NCBI RefSeq assembly: GCF_013373865.1 | Contig: NC_050468.1 | Location: 14,715,496 to 14,779,495, forward strand | DNA from: Monomorium pharaonis | Lineage: Eukaryota > Arthropoda > Insecta > Hymenoptera > Formicidae | Direction of reading: 5' to 3' | Length of the DNA stretch: 64,000 nt | Shown: positions 52,447 to 64,000 of the stretch, one piece after another | Layout: every line of letters begins with the position of its first letter | Position numbering within the stretch: position 1 is the stretch's first letter | The notes under the pieces: model-generated | Seen by the model: only the letters and a program-made list of their open reading frames with translations | The model's database searches: none | What the model was told of the DNA's origin: nothing | Position numbers and translations under genes: made by a program

Positions 52447-52501
52447 AGCACTAACTGATATATGCAGCGAAAGTGCACTGCTGCATATATCAGTTACTGC
52501 T
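52447..52501. promoter_or_regulatory. 22-bp stem hairpin just upstream of Henna
   Basis: Arms 52447-52468 and 52480-52501 match over 22 bp with one mismatch (17 inner pairs perfect: TAACTGATATATGCAGC and complement) around GAAAGTGCACT. It lies about 172 bp upstream of the Henna ATG. It may be a dyad operator-like site, a MITE core or an RNA hairpin in the 5' leader; the stem is too short for a typical microRNA precursor. Confidence 0.45.
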
Positions 52502-54285
52502 GAAGTACGTGGTAAAGAGTTAAGGGGTTATCAAAGTAATGCGTACCATAATGTAATATCTTTCATGGATGTTATAAGATTATTTATATTTCATTCACAT
52601 AAATGTAATTATATTATTTAAATAAAAAATCTTATTTATTTCTATTTTTAATTACATTATGTTAAAATTTTTATTCATGTTATGCTAGTGTTTTAGAATT
52701 TATAATAAAATTTATGATGTGGAATTTAACAAACACAGAATGCACAGCACTATTCTTTACGCAAAAAACTTTTTTCTCTACCATAATTGTCATCGCAAGT
52801 AGTAATTTCTAAATAAGAATAATTTGAAGCTAAGTTATGTACATGAATCATATGGCACACATAATACTGTGTCTTAATATCTCTCTAAAGATATCACATA
52901 TTTAGAATGCTTTCCCAATCAAAATCATGACCATATTGTACTTTATGATCAGTAATCACAATAAGCAGAACTACGAATATGATTCCAATGTTTAGAAATT
53001 CGAGTAGAAATACATATTTACTTATTTTCTAATTTATCTGATGTATAATGCATCACAATTATAATATAAAATCTTAAACAATATTGTCGCTTTATTTATA
53101 TTTTTCTATATTGTTTTAAATTTTGATTAAGTTTTTCTAAGATAGGCAAAAATAATTATCTGACAAAATAAATCGAATAATCAAAAGACAACAACGCTTT
53201 TTTTCTTTAATATGAATTATTTATGTAGTGGAATTCAAAACATAATGGACATTCTAAGTGTTAAACACATTTTACACATTAAAAGTAATAAAGTAAAAGT
53301 AAACTGATTTTGTTTGCCACTAAAACATTTTTGGAATTTACTATAAGAAATACACAGGTTTTTCTTTTTTGTATTTTTATCATGCAGTATAAAACATAAA
53401 ATTGTTGTGAAGTGTTAACTGGTAGGAAAGAAGCGGCAAAGTGGTCAGGCTCTGGTTTGCTAATTTTTTAAGCTGATTTACAATCGCCATAAAAGCATCA
53501 AAATTAGTGATTATATACTTTAACTATCCTAGTACATAATTAAAATTTTCAATTATTTTAGGATTAAGGTAAGTATCTAAAATATTGTATTTTTTAAAAA
53601 GTACTCAAGTGACTACTTTGCCCGCCTCTCCCCTACATTTCTCTATTTCTGAAAACAAATCATAAATATGTTATTTTCATAATTAAATTACATTTTGCAT
53701 AAATTGTTTATTTCTTAAATGTATTGCTTTGATTCTTTAGTCTTTAAATTGCATTTATTTTTTAAATGTTTTGTTTTAGTTTTATTATTTTATAAATTTT
53801 GTTGTTTTTAAACCCTGTGGTGTACAAATTTTTCTGTTAAATTTAATATACGGAAATTCCTGAGATTGTTAATTGTAAATATTAAATAAAAATTAAAGTT
53901 TTTAAACTTCTAATTTCTTCTGATATCGCGATATGGTAAGCACTAAATTTTAATTAATGTTAGAGTTAATTTGTTTTATTTAGCTGCGTTTATTTATTTT
54001 GTTCGTAATATGCAATTTTCTTTATTTCATATGCAGGCGAATACTTTGGAGAATACAGAGCGCTTCCGGGCCTCGATTATTAACAAATAATTTATTTTCT
54101 AACATCATTGATCTTAGGAATTGTTCTTGTACTTGTACTTTTTCTACAAAATGCAAAATTAATTGTTTAGAAATTTTTTTTATACATATTCTATAAAGGG
54201 CGACAAAATGATACTTCCAAAACACGAATACTGTTGTGAATATAATTACAATGGAAAGAGAACTAATAGATATCGCGGAACATTA

Positions 54286-55100
54286 CGGCATTGCAATTAA
54301 AAGTTGATAAAATTACACTTTTAATTATTTAAATAATTGTTTCTCGTGAATGAATCAACTGCAAACAAAAAGAAAATTACTACAACCGTAAAGATTTCAA
54401 CATTAAAACCCAAAATCAGTATTAAGTATCACTAAATTTCATTTAATGTCACAGTTAATTTGTTTTATTTAATTGCTTTTTTGTGACTTTGTTTATGATA
54501 TGACTTTGCCAGCATTGATGATATTGATGCTTTCAACCTTTTTTCTTTACATCATAAAATAACATGAACCTGCGTGTATTCATTCTGGTATTGATATCAA
54601 CAAATTTCTCAAACGAGAAATATGATTAAACTAGTACCGTTATTTTCCTTTCGTTTGTAATTGATCCGTTTACAAGAGATAATTTTAGAATATAACGAAA
54701 TTTGTCAGTTTTCAAGATATCTTAAAACTGATTGTAGGCTTCGTTTATAATTGTTTGTAGTGATTCTTTTTCTTTTATCGTTGAACCGTTTACGTGATAT
54801 AATTATTTAAATCTTTTTTTGATAAAATAGTGGAACTTTATCAATTGTTTAAATATCTTAATACTGATTTTGGGTTTTAATGTTGAAATCTTTACGGTTG
54901 TAGTCATTTTTTTTTGTTTGCAGTTGATTCATTCACGAGATACAATTATTTAAATAATTAAAAGTGTAATTTTATCAACTTTTAATTGCAAAATAACAAA
55001 AATCAATTTTTAAAATGTCTTGAAACTGATTACGGGACTTTGTGTAGAATTGTCTGTATACTTATAGTGGTTTTCTTTTTTTTATTGTTGAATTGCTCAC
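54286..55100. repeat. Degenerate tandem repeat cluster with one inverted copy
   Basis: Four diverged direct units (near 54.64, 54.77, 54.91 and 55.07 kb, spaced about 130-165 bp) share a core like GTTTGCAGTTGATTCATTCA followed by an ATAATTATTTAAA-type segment. A copy in the opposite orientation at 54287-54425 matches the unit at 54856-54996 at roughly 95 percent, much more closely than the direct units match each other. It could be a foldback element built from an older tandem array. Confidence 0.6.
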
Positions 55101-55307
55101 AATATAAATTATTTATTTAAACATTTGTAAAGTGCCTTTGCAACGTAAATACGTTTATATTGTTAAAGAATATAGAAGATATATTTTTCGGATCCCTTTA
55201 TTAATTTTTAGCTCTTTATGTAGATAAAACTCTTCATGCAGAAGTTTAAAATATAAAATATAATTAATTTTTAAATATTTTATTTAATTGCACTGTAATT
55301 ATAAGTA

Positions 55308-55502
55308 CACAAGAAAAAATGTAATATAGCTAATAACATATGTAATTGCGGGCTGCCAACTACATAAAATACTCAATACAATAATATTTGTTATTAATGC
55401 AAGTACAATACTACAATATTATATATTATTATATTGAGTATATCTGTAATTGGCAGTCCGCAATAACATATCTTATTGAATATATTACTTTTTTTTTTAG
55501 TG
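55308..55502. mobile_element. Mariner-type MITE with TA target duplication
   Basis: A 195-bp hairpin element. It begins CACAAGAAAAAA and ends TTTTTTTTTAGTG, flanked by TA at 55306-55307 and 55503-55504. The arms match over about 70 bp, including GCGGGCTGCCAA and the complementary TTGGCAGTCCGC. No ORF. Confidence 0.82.
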
Positions 55503-57142
55503 TATACTACTCATTATACTTATAATTAAGAATGTCAAGGAATTAATTAACTGAGGTTATCTTAGAATTAACTTAGGATAAAAAATCTGCATTAGAGCAT
55601 TTATAATGTATTAAGTTATAACATTAAGTTAAAGACTATTTTATTATATAACTTTAAATATTTTGGTTGTAGTATACATTCTTGGTTTATATACAGTACG
55701 TTGACAGTTGATCGTTGTTATCGTTCATCCTCCGAGTCTCGAACAGATAAACAATCTTGCCATTATTTGCAATTTATTATTATTTCTTAATACGAGTGAT
55801 TCTTTACAAAGACTAATCAATCTGTTTAAGATTGATAAACTTCTATATGAAGAACAAATTTAAATAACAATGCAATATTTCAATAAAGTATATAGTAAGT
55901 AAGAATATGACACAAATATCTACAAATATGGTTAGGTAGGTAATAAGAAGATAGGTAGAAATATTAATATGTGTAGGAAAAATATAGGAAATGATTGATA
56001 GGGAACAGAGATAGAAAACGAATAGATGGAATACAAAATACATGGATAGGAGCACAAAAAAATTATATAATTAAAGCAATTATATTTCTTTAATCATAAT
56101 TCCTATAACTAAAAGATTATGGACGTAGCACAGAAAAGATCCAAAAAATTATGCACATTATCTACGGACATCATCGTGGACATTGACTGTGTAGTTCAAT
56201 TTGTACGTTTTGTACACGTAGAGACGTTAGTGAATGGAAATACTTAAAGCACTGAGACCACTCTTAAGTAAGGTTTCTCTTTGGTCCGAATAAATAATGA
56301 AGCGTACCAAATATATATACAAATTGCCTTTGGATCACTCTAGAGCGGTTATTTTTATTATTTATTATATTTATTATATTGAAATTTTCCGGTTATTCTA
56401 TTCTTTTTAAAAAAAATTGTAGAAAAATTATATCAATTTTGACCGAGGTGATCGAATCTTAAAGACATATAATAAGGTTAATTTTAAAGTTATGTAAAAG
56501 AAGTAATCTCCTACATTATACTTTATTATAATAGCAAAATTAGTCGCAAAATGGAGATACACGTAATAAAAATGTTAATATGAATATTAAGAAAAGTTTA
56601 TGCTGTAATAACACAAAACAATATTATTATTGGACAATTTATTTGACTAATTGTATTTAATAAACTATATAAAAATTCTTATCAATTGAATTTTAAATAG
56701 AAAAAGGTAATATAATATGTGAAATTAAGAAATAAAATAAAATAATATATAATATGTAAATATAAAATTTAAAAAATAAAACAATTATCTTTAATAATTA
56801 TCTTTTATTAAAAATAATTATTTTACATTTTTAATATTAGTAATTTATTTTGTTACTATTTGGCAAATAAAGTTGTTAGAAATAAAATTTCTTTTTAAAT
56901 ATATATTAAAAATAACATTTTTATATTTATAATTGTATTTTATATTTATAATTGTATAACCCCCCAAAAAAAACTTTATATTAAAATAGATCAAATTATA
57001 GATCAAAGCAGAACTAATTTTAGAAACTGATTGATAAAACTTTCTCGGGCTTATACTTAATTTTGCTATGTTATACTTTTTTACACATTAAAACACGTTA
57101 ACTTAGTTAAATAGCTTGATCTCAATATGATAATTATTATTT

Positions 57143-57200
57143 GTGCGCGCGCGCGCGCGCGCGCACGTGTGTGTGTATGTGTATGTGTGTGTGTGTGTGT
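57143..57200. repeat. (GC)10-(GT)n alternating purine-pyrimidine tract
   Basis: Ten GC dinucleotides, flanked by GTGT/CACGTG, run into two GT tracts, giving close to 58 bp of alternating purine-pyrimidine sequence in surroundings that are about 75 percent A/T. Such sequence readily adopts left-handed Z-DNA under torsion. Confidence 0.9.
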
Positions 57201-58139
57201 ACAATACATTATCTAAGTGTCTTCTTATGTTTTATCATTGTAATGAGCAAAATAACTCGTGATGTTATCCATCATGTTGGCCACAATAATCATGTAGCAT
57301 GCAAGTAATGCCAATATAAACTGAAATATTCTGAGCAATATTGTGATTAATCTTATCGAATGTTTGACCCATGTTTCACTCGTGTATGTAAGCGCTACAG
57401 ACAGGACATTGGTCTAAGGTCCAGGACGAAGGCAGGCTTTGAAATGGAATTTGTGATTAAAAAAGTTAAATATAATATTTTCAAGTGTTAAATTTCACCG
57501 TTATGCTCTTAAATTTAAAACTTGACACTCATACAAAAAATTAAAATTGCAACTCCGCTTGATGTGTCACAATATTCTTTACAGCTTTAAAATAATTGAG
57601 TCATTGAATTTAAATGTTGCTTTTTGAATATTTCTTACTCTTCTTATTTCTATTGTTTTGTGTAACAGAAATTTGAGCAAATTAAAATTAATTAAAAATT
57701 GTTTAATATTAACTATCAGAATAATTATCCATTTTTTAAATAATTGTTTAATCTTTCTTTAAATATAATATTGTTACAAATATTAATTATTGTGATATAC
57801 AATGGATAACATACAATGGACTTATTTTTATGTATATACATTAATAAATGCGAACAATATTGTGTACTTTTTGTGTATACAAACATTATTACTTATAAAA
57901 TTATATAGTTGTTTGTATAATTATTTTTGCAAACTTTATTTATATAAGTTTATAATAAATATAATAATTTTTTATTTTATATTGCATTTGTTTTATTATT
58001 ATTTCTTTTTCATAAAATAAAAGGATCTAAATGTAAAACTTTGCCCAGGGCACATGAAAAACTAATTACGACTTTGATAAATGTATAAATGTTACTTATA
58101 ACATATTTTTCAATAATATTTAGCACACTATTACAATAA

Positions 58140-58143
<4 letters not shown>

Positions 58144-58170
<27 letters not shown>
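58144..58170. repeat. (TG)n microsatellite
   Basis: About 13 TG units, intergenic. Confidence 0.9.
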
Positions 58171-58174
<4 letters not shown>

Positions 58175-59413
58175 CAGTGATTTGATAATGCAAACAGTGA
58201 TCTGCGCACCAAGAAGCTGGAAGAAATATCAATTTCAGTAAGAAAGAAGATTCAACGAAGGAAGCATGTTGAACAATTATATTTGTTTAAACATAGTGCA
58301 CATGTGATTTTTGGTAAGAAGTAAATAAAAAAGTGATTTGTGTTAGAATTTATTTGGGATTATCTGCTAACTGAAGCTTTCATCATCGTTCTGATAACAA
58401 CTATGTGCAGTTTCTGATAAATCAGTTTTATTTTAAACAGATATTTAAATTAATAATTAATTTATATATACACATTACCTATATCTATATCTATACGTTT
58501 GTGTGTGTGCACGCGCGCACGTATGTGTGTGTCTGCACACAAATAATATATATAATAAATAAATATATATATATAATATATACATATATATATGTATATA
58601 AATCAGCGTGTGTAATACAGCTAAATTATTTTTAATTAAATTTAAATTAAATTAAATTAAATTAACTTTCGTGAGTATATTAATTTGCGAATATTTTATT
58701 TTAAATTATCTTTTTTCATTTAAGCAGCAATGCTAAACTAATGACATTCACTGTATTCTAAAATATATTAAGAAATAAATACATTTTTAATTTATTTATA
58801 ACAAATTTAAAACAATTTACATTTATGTTAAAGAAGAAGAGAATAGAATATAAAATAAATATGTAATAGTATCAAAATTGACGATAAATAGATTTCTGTT
58901 TAACTTCTGTTATACAATTCTGTTTAATTTCTTGTGGATAATATAATCGTATGAGCCACAAGTTGATATTTATTAAGGATGTGACTACCATGGGTCACAG
59001 ATCAAATAATCACCAGAAATTACATTGATAAATTATGATCAACAAGCAGAGGTAATGTGTATATTTTAGGAATATCATCCTTTATGTAAAAAGCAATTGA
59101 TTGATGGTAATCTATTAGAAAAAGATAACGGTGACCCATATCAACTGTCTTGAATTATGTTAATATAATATTACAATTTTACTATTATAATATTACAATT
59201 TTACTTTTATAAGTTATTTAATATTTGGCATTTTTAAAAATATGTAATATTTAATACTTAAAAAAAAATTATAAAATATTTAAAATTAATAATAATATTT
59301 TTATAACATAAAATATCTTTTAGCTAGTCTTAAAACTGCTTATTGTTTTCCAGGAATAAACGAATGTTATTTGGTTTGAAGTTTAATTTAAAGGAATCAG
59401 TTATCAGTTTTTC

Positions 59414-59605
59414 ATGGATTCGAACTTATTGGCCGCTATAATTAATCGATCTACTATTTGCACAACTTTTGATGCCTACTTGAGAGGAACGAGATTTGAA
59501 GATCAGCCTTACAGAAGTAGACGATATTGCAAGTGGAAGGTCATTGTAGATAATACGGGTCAAAGATGGCTTGCTCGCTTGATTTCTTTGCTGGATGTTT
59601 GGGAG
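59414..59605 (+). CDS. Probable first coding exon of an unidentified gene
   Basis: The 64-codon frame starts at ATG 59414, with an in-frame TAA a few codons upstream, and ends at WE before a GTAAAA donor in phase 0. A TGTTTTCCAG acceptor at 59353 precedes it, so the leader at 59354-59413 may be part of the same exon. The peptide begins MDSNLLAAIINRST and contains YRSRRYCKWKVIVD and RWLARLISLLDVWE; the last third is amphipathic and leucine-rich. I do not recognise the family. Composition is clearly richer in G/C than the flanks, which supports coding. No second exon is visible before the satellite array, so later exons would have to lie beyond the window. Confidence 0.5.
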
Positions 59606-60679
59606 GTAAAATTTTGTGCAAATTAGACTATTGATTTACGTACATTAAGAAAAAAAGTTATTAATTCGACTAAATTTCTCAACTGGTTTGGATTTATTGA
59701 ATTTAAGTATTTATATATTTCAATTACATATATAAATAATTAAATTAAAGTTTAAATATTTTATGTATTTAAATTAAATGCATAAATACTTGAATAAAAG
59801 AAATCTAATTAAGTTGAAAATTTAGTAAAGTTAACAACATTTATTTCTTAGTGTATATCTTTAACAGATTTAATTATGTTTTTTTTTTCAATATGTCTTG
59901 ATATTATTTATATTAACTGAAAAGTATTTGTTTCACAAATTTATTGTTTGTATGCAACAAAAGTTAAAATTGACATTTACTTTTTATATGTATTAGAACA
60001 ACACAAGCGCGCGCTATGTAGTTTTTTACTTTTAAAAAATAACAATTGCAATACTAATTATATAAATAAATAATTATATAAAAAAAAAAGAAAAAAATAG
60101 AGAGAAAGAAAGAGAGAGAGAGAGAGAAAGCATACTTACATACATTAATATATTATCTAATTTTCTTTCTTCTTTAAAAATATTATCCTTTCTAAAAAAG
60201 GGCATGGCATCGATACTCGCATCTCTCGAAGTATTGTTGTCGCTTTTCCGCGATGCCGATTAAACGTGTGTGAAGTTAGCATCTCAAAGTTTAGCATCTC
60301 ATAAAAATACTGCAGAATTACTTGCATCCAGCATAGTTCTACAGTTCTTGATAGGTATCAACAATAGTTCTGTTGAATTATCTATTTTAATTAAAATTTT
60401 ATAAATGAGATGCTAACTTCCAAAATCACATAATAGCATCTCACCGTATTTCGAATATACGACCACATAGAAGACTAAATCTATAGAGTCCTATCATTTA
60501 GAGACGTTCTATCAATAGTTCTGATGATTAAATTAATGAAAAAATAATTTTTTGTTACAAAACATACGTATATATGCGTGTACGTCTGCGCACGTGGATT
60601 TGGTGTAACTGGCATCTCAGATAGACAAAATTAATTAATTTAAAAATTTTAAAAGTATTTTTCAACAACTATCTAGATG
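59606..60679. other. Non-coding flank between exon and satellite
   Basis: It holds a MITE (59643-59853), a GA-rich tract near 60096-60128 and, from about 60250, strongly diverged relics related to the satellite (for example GAGATGCTAAC in both orientations at about 60275 and 60405). Confidence 0.6.
59643..59853. mobile_element. Diverged mariner-type MITE with TA target duplication
   Basis: 211 bp, flanked by TA at 59641-59642 and 59854-59855. The left end CATTAAGAAAAAAAG and right end (complement CACTAAGAAATAAATG) start inverted repeats of about 75 bp with several mismatches. The right arm is related to an isolated MITE-like end at about 34850-34903. Confidence 0.75.
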
Positions 60680-63600
60680 GGAAACTTATATTTATAGGAC
60701 TAGACATGAGACACTGGTTGAATATTGATAGTTCTGTTTTTTTTAAAGCAGTTCCCATACAGATACGGACGCGTACAATAGTTTTTAAAAAAGTTATGCT
60801 GTTATAATTAATAAAAACATTTTTTTAAAACTTATTTTGCCCGGAAAACTTGAATTTTGAAGGCTGGACGTGGAGAGCTAATTGAATATCAACAGATTTA
60901 TTTATTTTAACGCAGTTTTCATATAGTTCCGGACGCGTCCAATAAATTTCTAAAGAGTTCCAGTGATATAATTAATTAAAACATTTTTTAAACAATTATT
61001 TTGCCGAAAAACATGACTTTTGAGGGCTAAAGGTGAGATGCTGTTCAAATACCGACAGTTCTATTTATTTTAACGTAATTCTCATATAGTTTGGGACGCG
61101 TACAATATGTTTCTATAAAATTCAGGTGATATAATTAATTAGAACATTTTTTAAACAATTATTTTTCCCGAAAAACTTGAATTTCTAAGGCTGCACCTCA
61201 AGTGCTAATCAAATATCGACAGATCTATTTATTTTAACGTAATTCTCATATAGTTAGGGACGCGTACAATATGTTTCTATAAAGTTCAGGTGACATAATT
61301 AATTAGAACATTTTTTAAACAATTATTTTTCCCAAAAAACTTGAATTTCTAAGGCTACACGTCAAGTGCTAATCGAATATCGACAGATCTATTTATTTTA
61401 ACGTAATTCTCATATAGTTCCGGGCACGGACAATATGTTTCAATAGAGTTCAAGTGTTATAATTAATTAAAACATTTTTTAAACAATTGTTTTGCCCAAA
61501 AAACTTGAATTTCTAAGGCTGCACGTCAAGTGCTAATCGAATATTGACAGATCTATTTATTTTAACGTAAATCTCATATAGTTTGGGACGCGTACAATAT
61601 GTTTCTATACAGTTCAGGTGATATAATTAATTAGAACATTTTTTAAACAATTTTTTTTCCCGAAAAACTTGAATTTCTAAGGCTACACGTCAAGTGCTAA
61701 TCGAATATCGACAGATCTATTTATTTTAACGTAATTCTCATATAGTTCCGGGCACGTACAATATGTTTCAATAAAGTTCAAGTGTTATAATTAATTAAAA
61801 CATTTTTTAAACAATTGTTTTGCCCGAAAAACTTGAATTTCTAAGGCTACACGTCAAGTGCTAATCGAATTTTGACAGATCTATTTATTATAACGTAATT
61901 CTCATATAGTTAGGGTCGCGTACAATATGTTTCTATAAAGTTCAGGTAATATAATTAATTAAAACATTTTTTAAACAATTATTTTTCTCGAAAAACTTGA
62001 ATTTCTAAGGCTACACCTCAAGTGCTAATCGAATGTCGACAGATCTATTTATTTTAACGTAAATCTCATATAGTTTGGGACGCGTACAATATGTTTCTAT
62101 ACAGTTCAGGTGATATAATTAATTAGAACATTTTTTAAACAATTTTTTTTCCCGAAAAACTTGAATTTCTAAGGCTACACGTCAAGTGCTAATCGAATAT
62201 CGACAGATTTATTTATTTTAACGTAATTCTCATATAGATCGGGACGCGTACAATATGTTTCTGTAAAGTTCAGGTGATATAATTAATTAGAACATTTTTT
62301 AAACAATTATTTTTCCCAAAAAACTTGAATTTCTAAGGCTACACGTCAAGTGCTAATCGAATATCGACAGATCTATTTATTTTAACGTAATTCTCATATA
62401 GTTCGGGACGCGTACAATATGTTTCTATAAAGTTCAGGTGATATAATTAATTAGAACATTTTTTTAACAATTATTTTTACCCGAAAAACTTGAATTTCTA
62501 AGGCTACACGTCAAGTGCTAACCGAATATCGACAGATCTATTTATTTTAACGTAATTTGCATATAGTTCGGGACGCGTATAATATGTTTCTATAAAGTTC
62601 AGGTGATATAATTAATTAAAACATTTTTTAAACAATTATTTTTTCCCGAAAAACTTGAATTTCTAAGGCTACACGTCAAGTGCTAATCGAATATCGACAG
62701 ATTTATTTATTTTAACGTAATTCTCATATAGTTCGGGACGCGTACAATATGTTTCTATAAAGTTCAGGTAATATAATTAATTAAAACATTTTTTAAACAA
62801 TTATTTTTCTCGAAAAACTTGAATTTCTAAGGCTACACGTCAAGTGCTAATCGAATATCGACAGATCTATTTATTTTAACGTAATTCTCATATAGTTCGG
62901 GACGCGTACAATATGTTTCTGTAAAGTTCAAGTGATATAATTAATTAGAACATTTTTTAAACAATTATTGTTCCCGAAAAACTTGAATTTCTAAGGCTAC
63001 ACGTCAAGTGCTAATCGAATATCGACAGATCTATTTATTTTAACGTAATTCTTATATAGTTCCGGACGCATACAATATGTTTCTATAAAGTTCAGGTGAT
63101 ATAATTAATTAGAACATTTTTTAAACAATTATTTTCCCCAAAAAACTTGAATTTCTAAGGCTACACGACAAGTGCTAATCGAATATCGACAGATCTATTT
63201 ATTTTAACGTAATACTCATATAGTTCGGGACGCGTACAATATGTTTCTATAAAGTTTAGGTGATATAATTAATTAGAACATTTTTTAAACAATTATTTTT
63301 CCCGAAAAACTTGAATTTCTAAGGCTACACGTCAAGTGCTAATCAAATATCGACAGATTTATTTATTTTAACGTAATTCTCATATAGTTCGGGACGCGTA
63401 CAATATGTTTCTGTAAAGTTCAGGTGATATAATTAATTAGAACATTTTTTAAACAATTATTGTTCCCGAAAAACTTGAATTTCTAAGGCTACACGTCAAG
63501 TGCTAATCGAATATCGACAGATCTATTTATTTGAACGTAATTCTCATATAGTTCGGGACGCGTACAATATGTTTCTATAAAGTTCAGGTGATATAATTAA

Positions 63601-64000
63601 TTAGAACATTTTTTAAACAATTATTTTTCCCGAAAAACTTGAATTTCTAAGGCTACACGTCAAGTGCTAATCAAATATCGACAGATGTATTTATTTTAAC
63701 GCAGTGTTCATATAGTTCTGGAAGCGTACAATAGTTTTTTAAAAAGTTACGGTGTTATAATTAATTAAAACATTTTTTAAACAATTATTTTTCCCAAAAA
63801 ACTTGAATTTCTAAGGCTACACGACAAGTGCTAACCGAATATCGACAGATCTATTTATTTTAACGTAATTCTCATATAGTTCGGGACGCGTACAATATGT
63901 TTCTGTAAAGTTCAGGTGATATAATTAATTAGAACATTTTTTAAACAATTATTTTTCCCAAAAAACTTGAATTTCTAAGGCTACACGTCAAGTGCTAATC
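60680..64000. repeat. 164-bp tandem satellite array, truncated by the window end
   Basis: The anchor AAGGCT recurs with its GGCT at 60698 (diverged), 60862, 61025, 61189 and then every 164 bp to 63979, with two 165-bp steps, giving about 20 units in one orientation. Each unit carries an A/T-rich half (ATTTTTTAAACAATTATTTT), a CTAAGGCTACACGTCAAGTG segment and a GGGACGCGTAC core that contains an MluI-type ACGCGT in most copies. Units from about 61.2 kb are mostly more than 90 percent alike by eye; the leftmost two or three are clearly more diverged. There is no ORF. The array continues past the window. Confidence 0.97.

Larger units (their letters stand above)
52276..59353. other. AT-rich intergenic region between Henna and the next + strand exon
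   Basis: The part next to 52276 holds the Henna 5' UTR and promoter; a TCAGT initiator-like motif on the minus strand lies near 52330, and a hairpin lies at 52447-52501. The rest has no supported gene. It contains a degenerate repeat cluster (54.28-55.1 kb), a MITE (55308-55502), (GC)n(GT)n and (TG)n tracts at 57.1 and 58.1 kb, and a possible non-coding exon ending at a GTAAG near 58314. Small open frames here are low-complexity. Confidence 0.6.

Noticed and set aside
57802..58635. Ile/Tyr/Phe-rich ORFs in the intergenic region
   Set aside because: Typical chance frames in very AT-rich and TA/TG repeat DNA.
60680..64000. Regularly spaced repeats resembling a CRISPR-like array
   Set aside because: The whole 164-bp unit is repeated without unique spacers, in an insect genome. 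It is a satellite.

Overview
This is eukaryotic, insect nuclear DNA. Spliced genes with small GT-AG introns, AT-rich spacers, dense microsatellites and mariner/piggyBac-type repeats point to a hymenopteran, most likely an ant; the species cannot be fixed from sequence alone. Two genes are reconstructed completely, exon by exon and in frame: the circadian bHLH-PAS transcription factor Clock on the + strand (38071-44185, 11 coding exons, 720 aa) and phenylalanine hydroxylase Henna on the - strand (52275-45823, 8 coding exons, 467 aa). They lie tail to tail, with 1.6 kb between stop codons.

Region by region. 1 to about 36.6 kb is gene-poor, comparatively GC- and CpG-rich, and full of (TA)n, (CA)n, (GA)n and (CGT)n tracts. 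Its only recognisable coding sequence is a pair of phase-matched + strand exons (17765-17849 and 20338-20486), each encoding a C-X7-C-X4-C-X3-H zinc finger of the ZC3H10/muscleblind kind; the 5' part of that gene was not found. Several mariner-like hairpin MITEs lie here, one a perfect 160 + 160 bp inverted repeat. A GC-rich block at 35.1-36.6 kb carries three CACGTG E-boxes and is the likely promoter region of Clock. Composition then drops sharply to very AT-rich sequence, in which Clock, Henna and everything to the right lie.

Clock intron 7, which splits PAS-B, holds a decayed piggyBac element with TTAA duplications and a transposase C-terminal remnant. Henna intron 1 holds a candidate alternative first exon, two non-autonomous inverted-repeat elements and one unidentified ORF. 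52.3-59.4 kb is intergenic with further MITEs, a partly inverted degenerate repeat cluster and a (GC)n(GT)n tract. A probable first coding exon of an unidentified + strand gene sits at 59414-59605. From about 60.7 kb to the window edge the DNA is a 164-bp tandem satellite, whose left edge decays into divergent copies.

Functionally, CLOCK pairs with CYCLE/BMAL on E-boxes to drive the daily transcription loop, while Henna converts phenylalanine to tyrosine and so feeds catecholamine and cuticle pigment synthesis. Their adjacency looks like conserved insect gene order rather than a dedicated pathway cluster.
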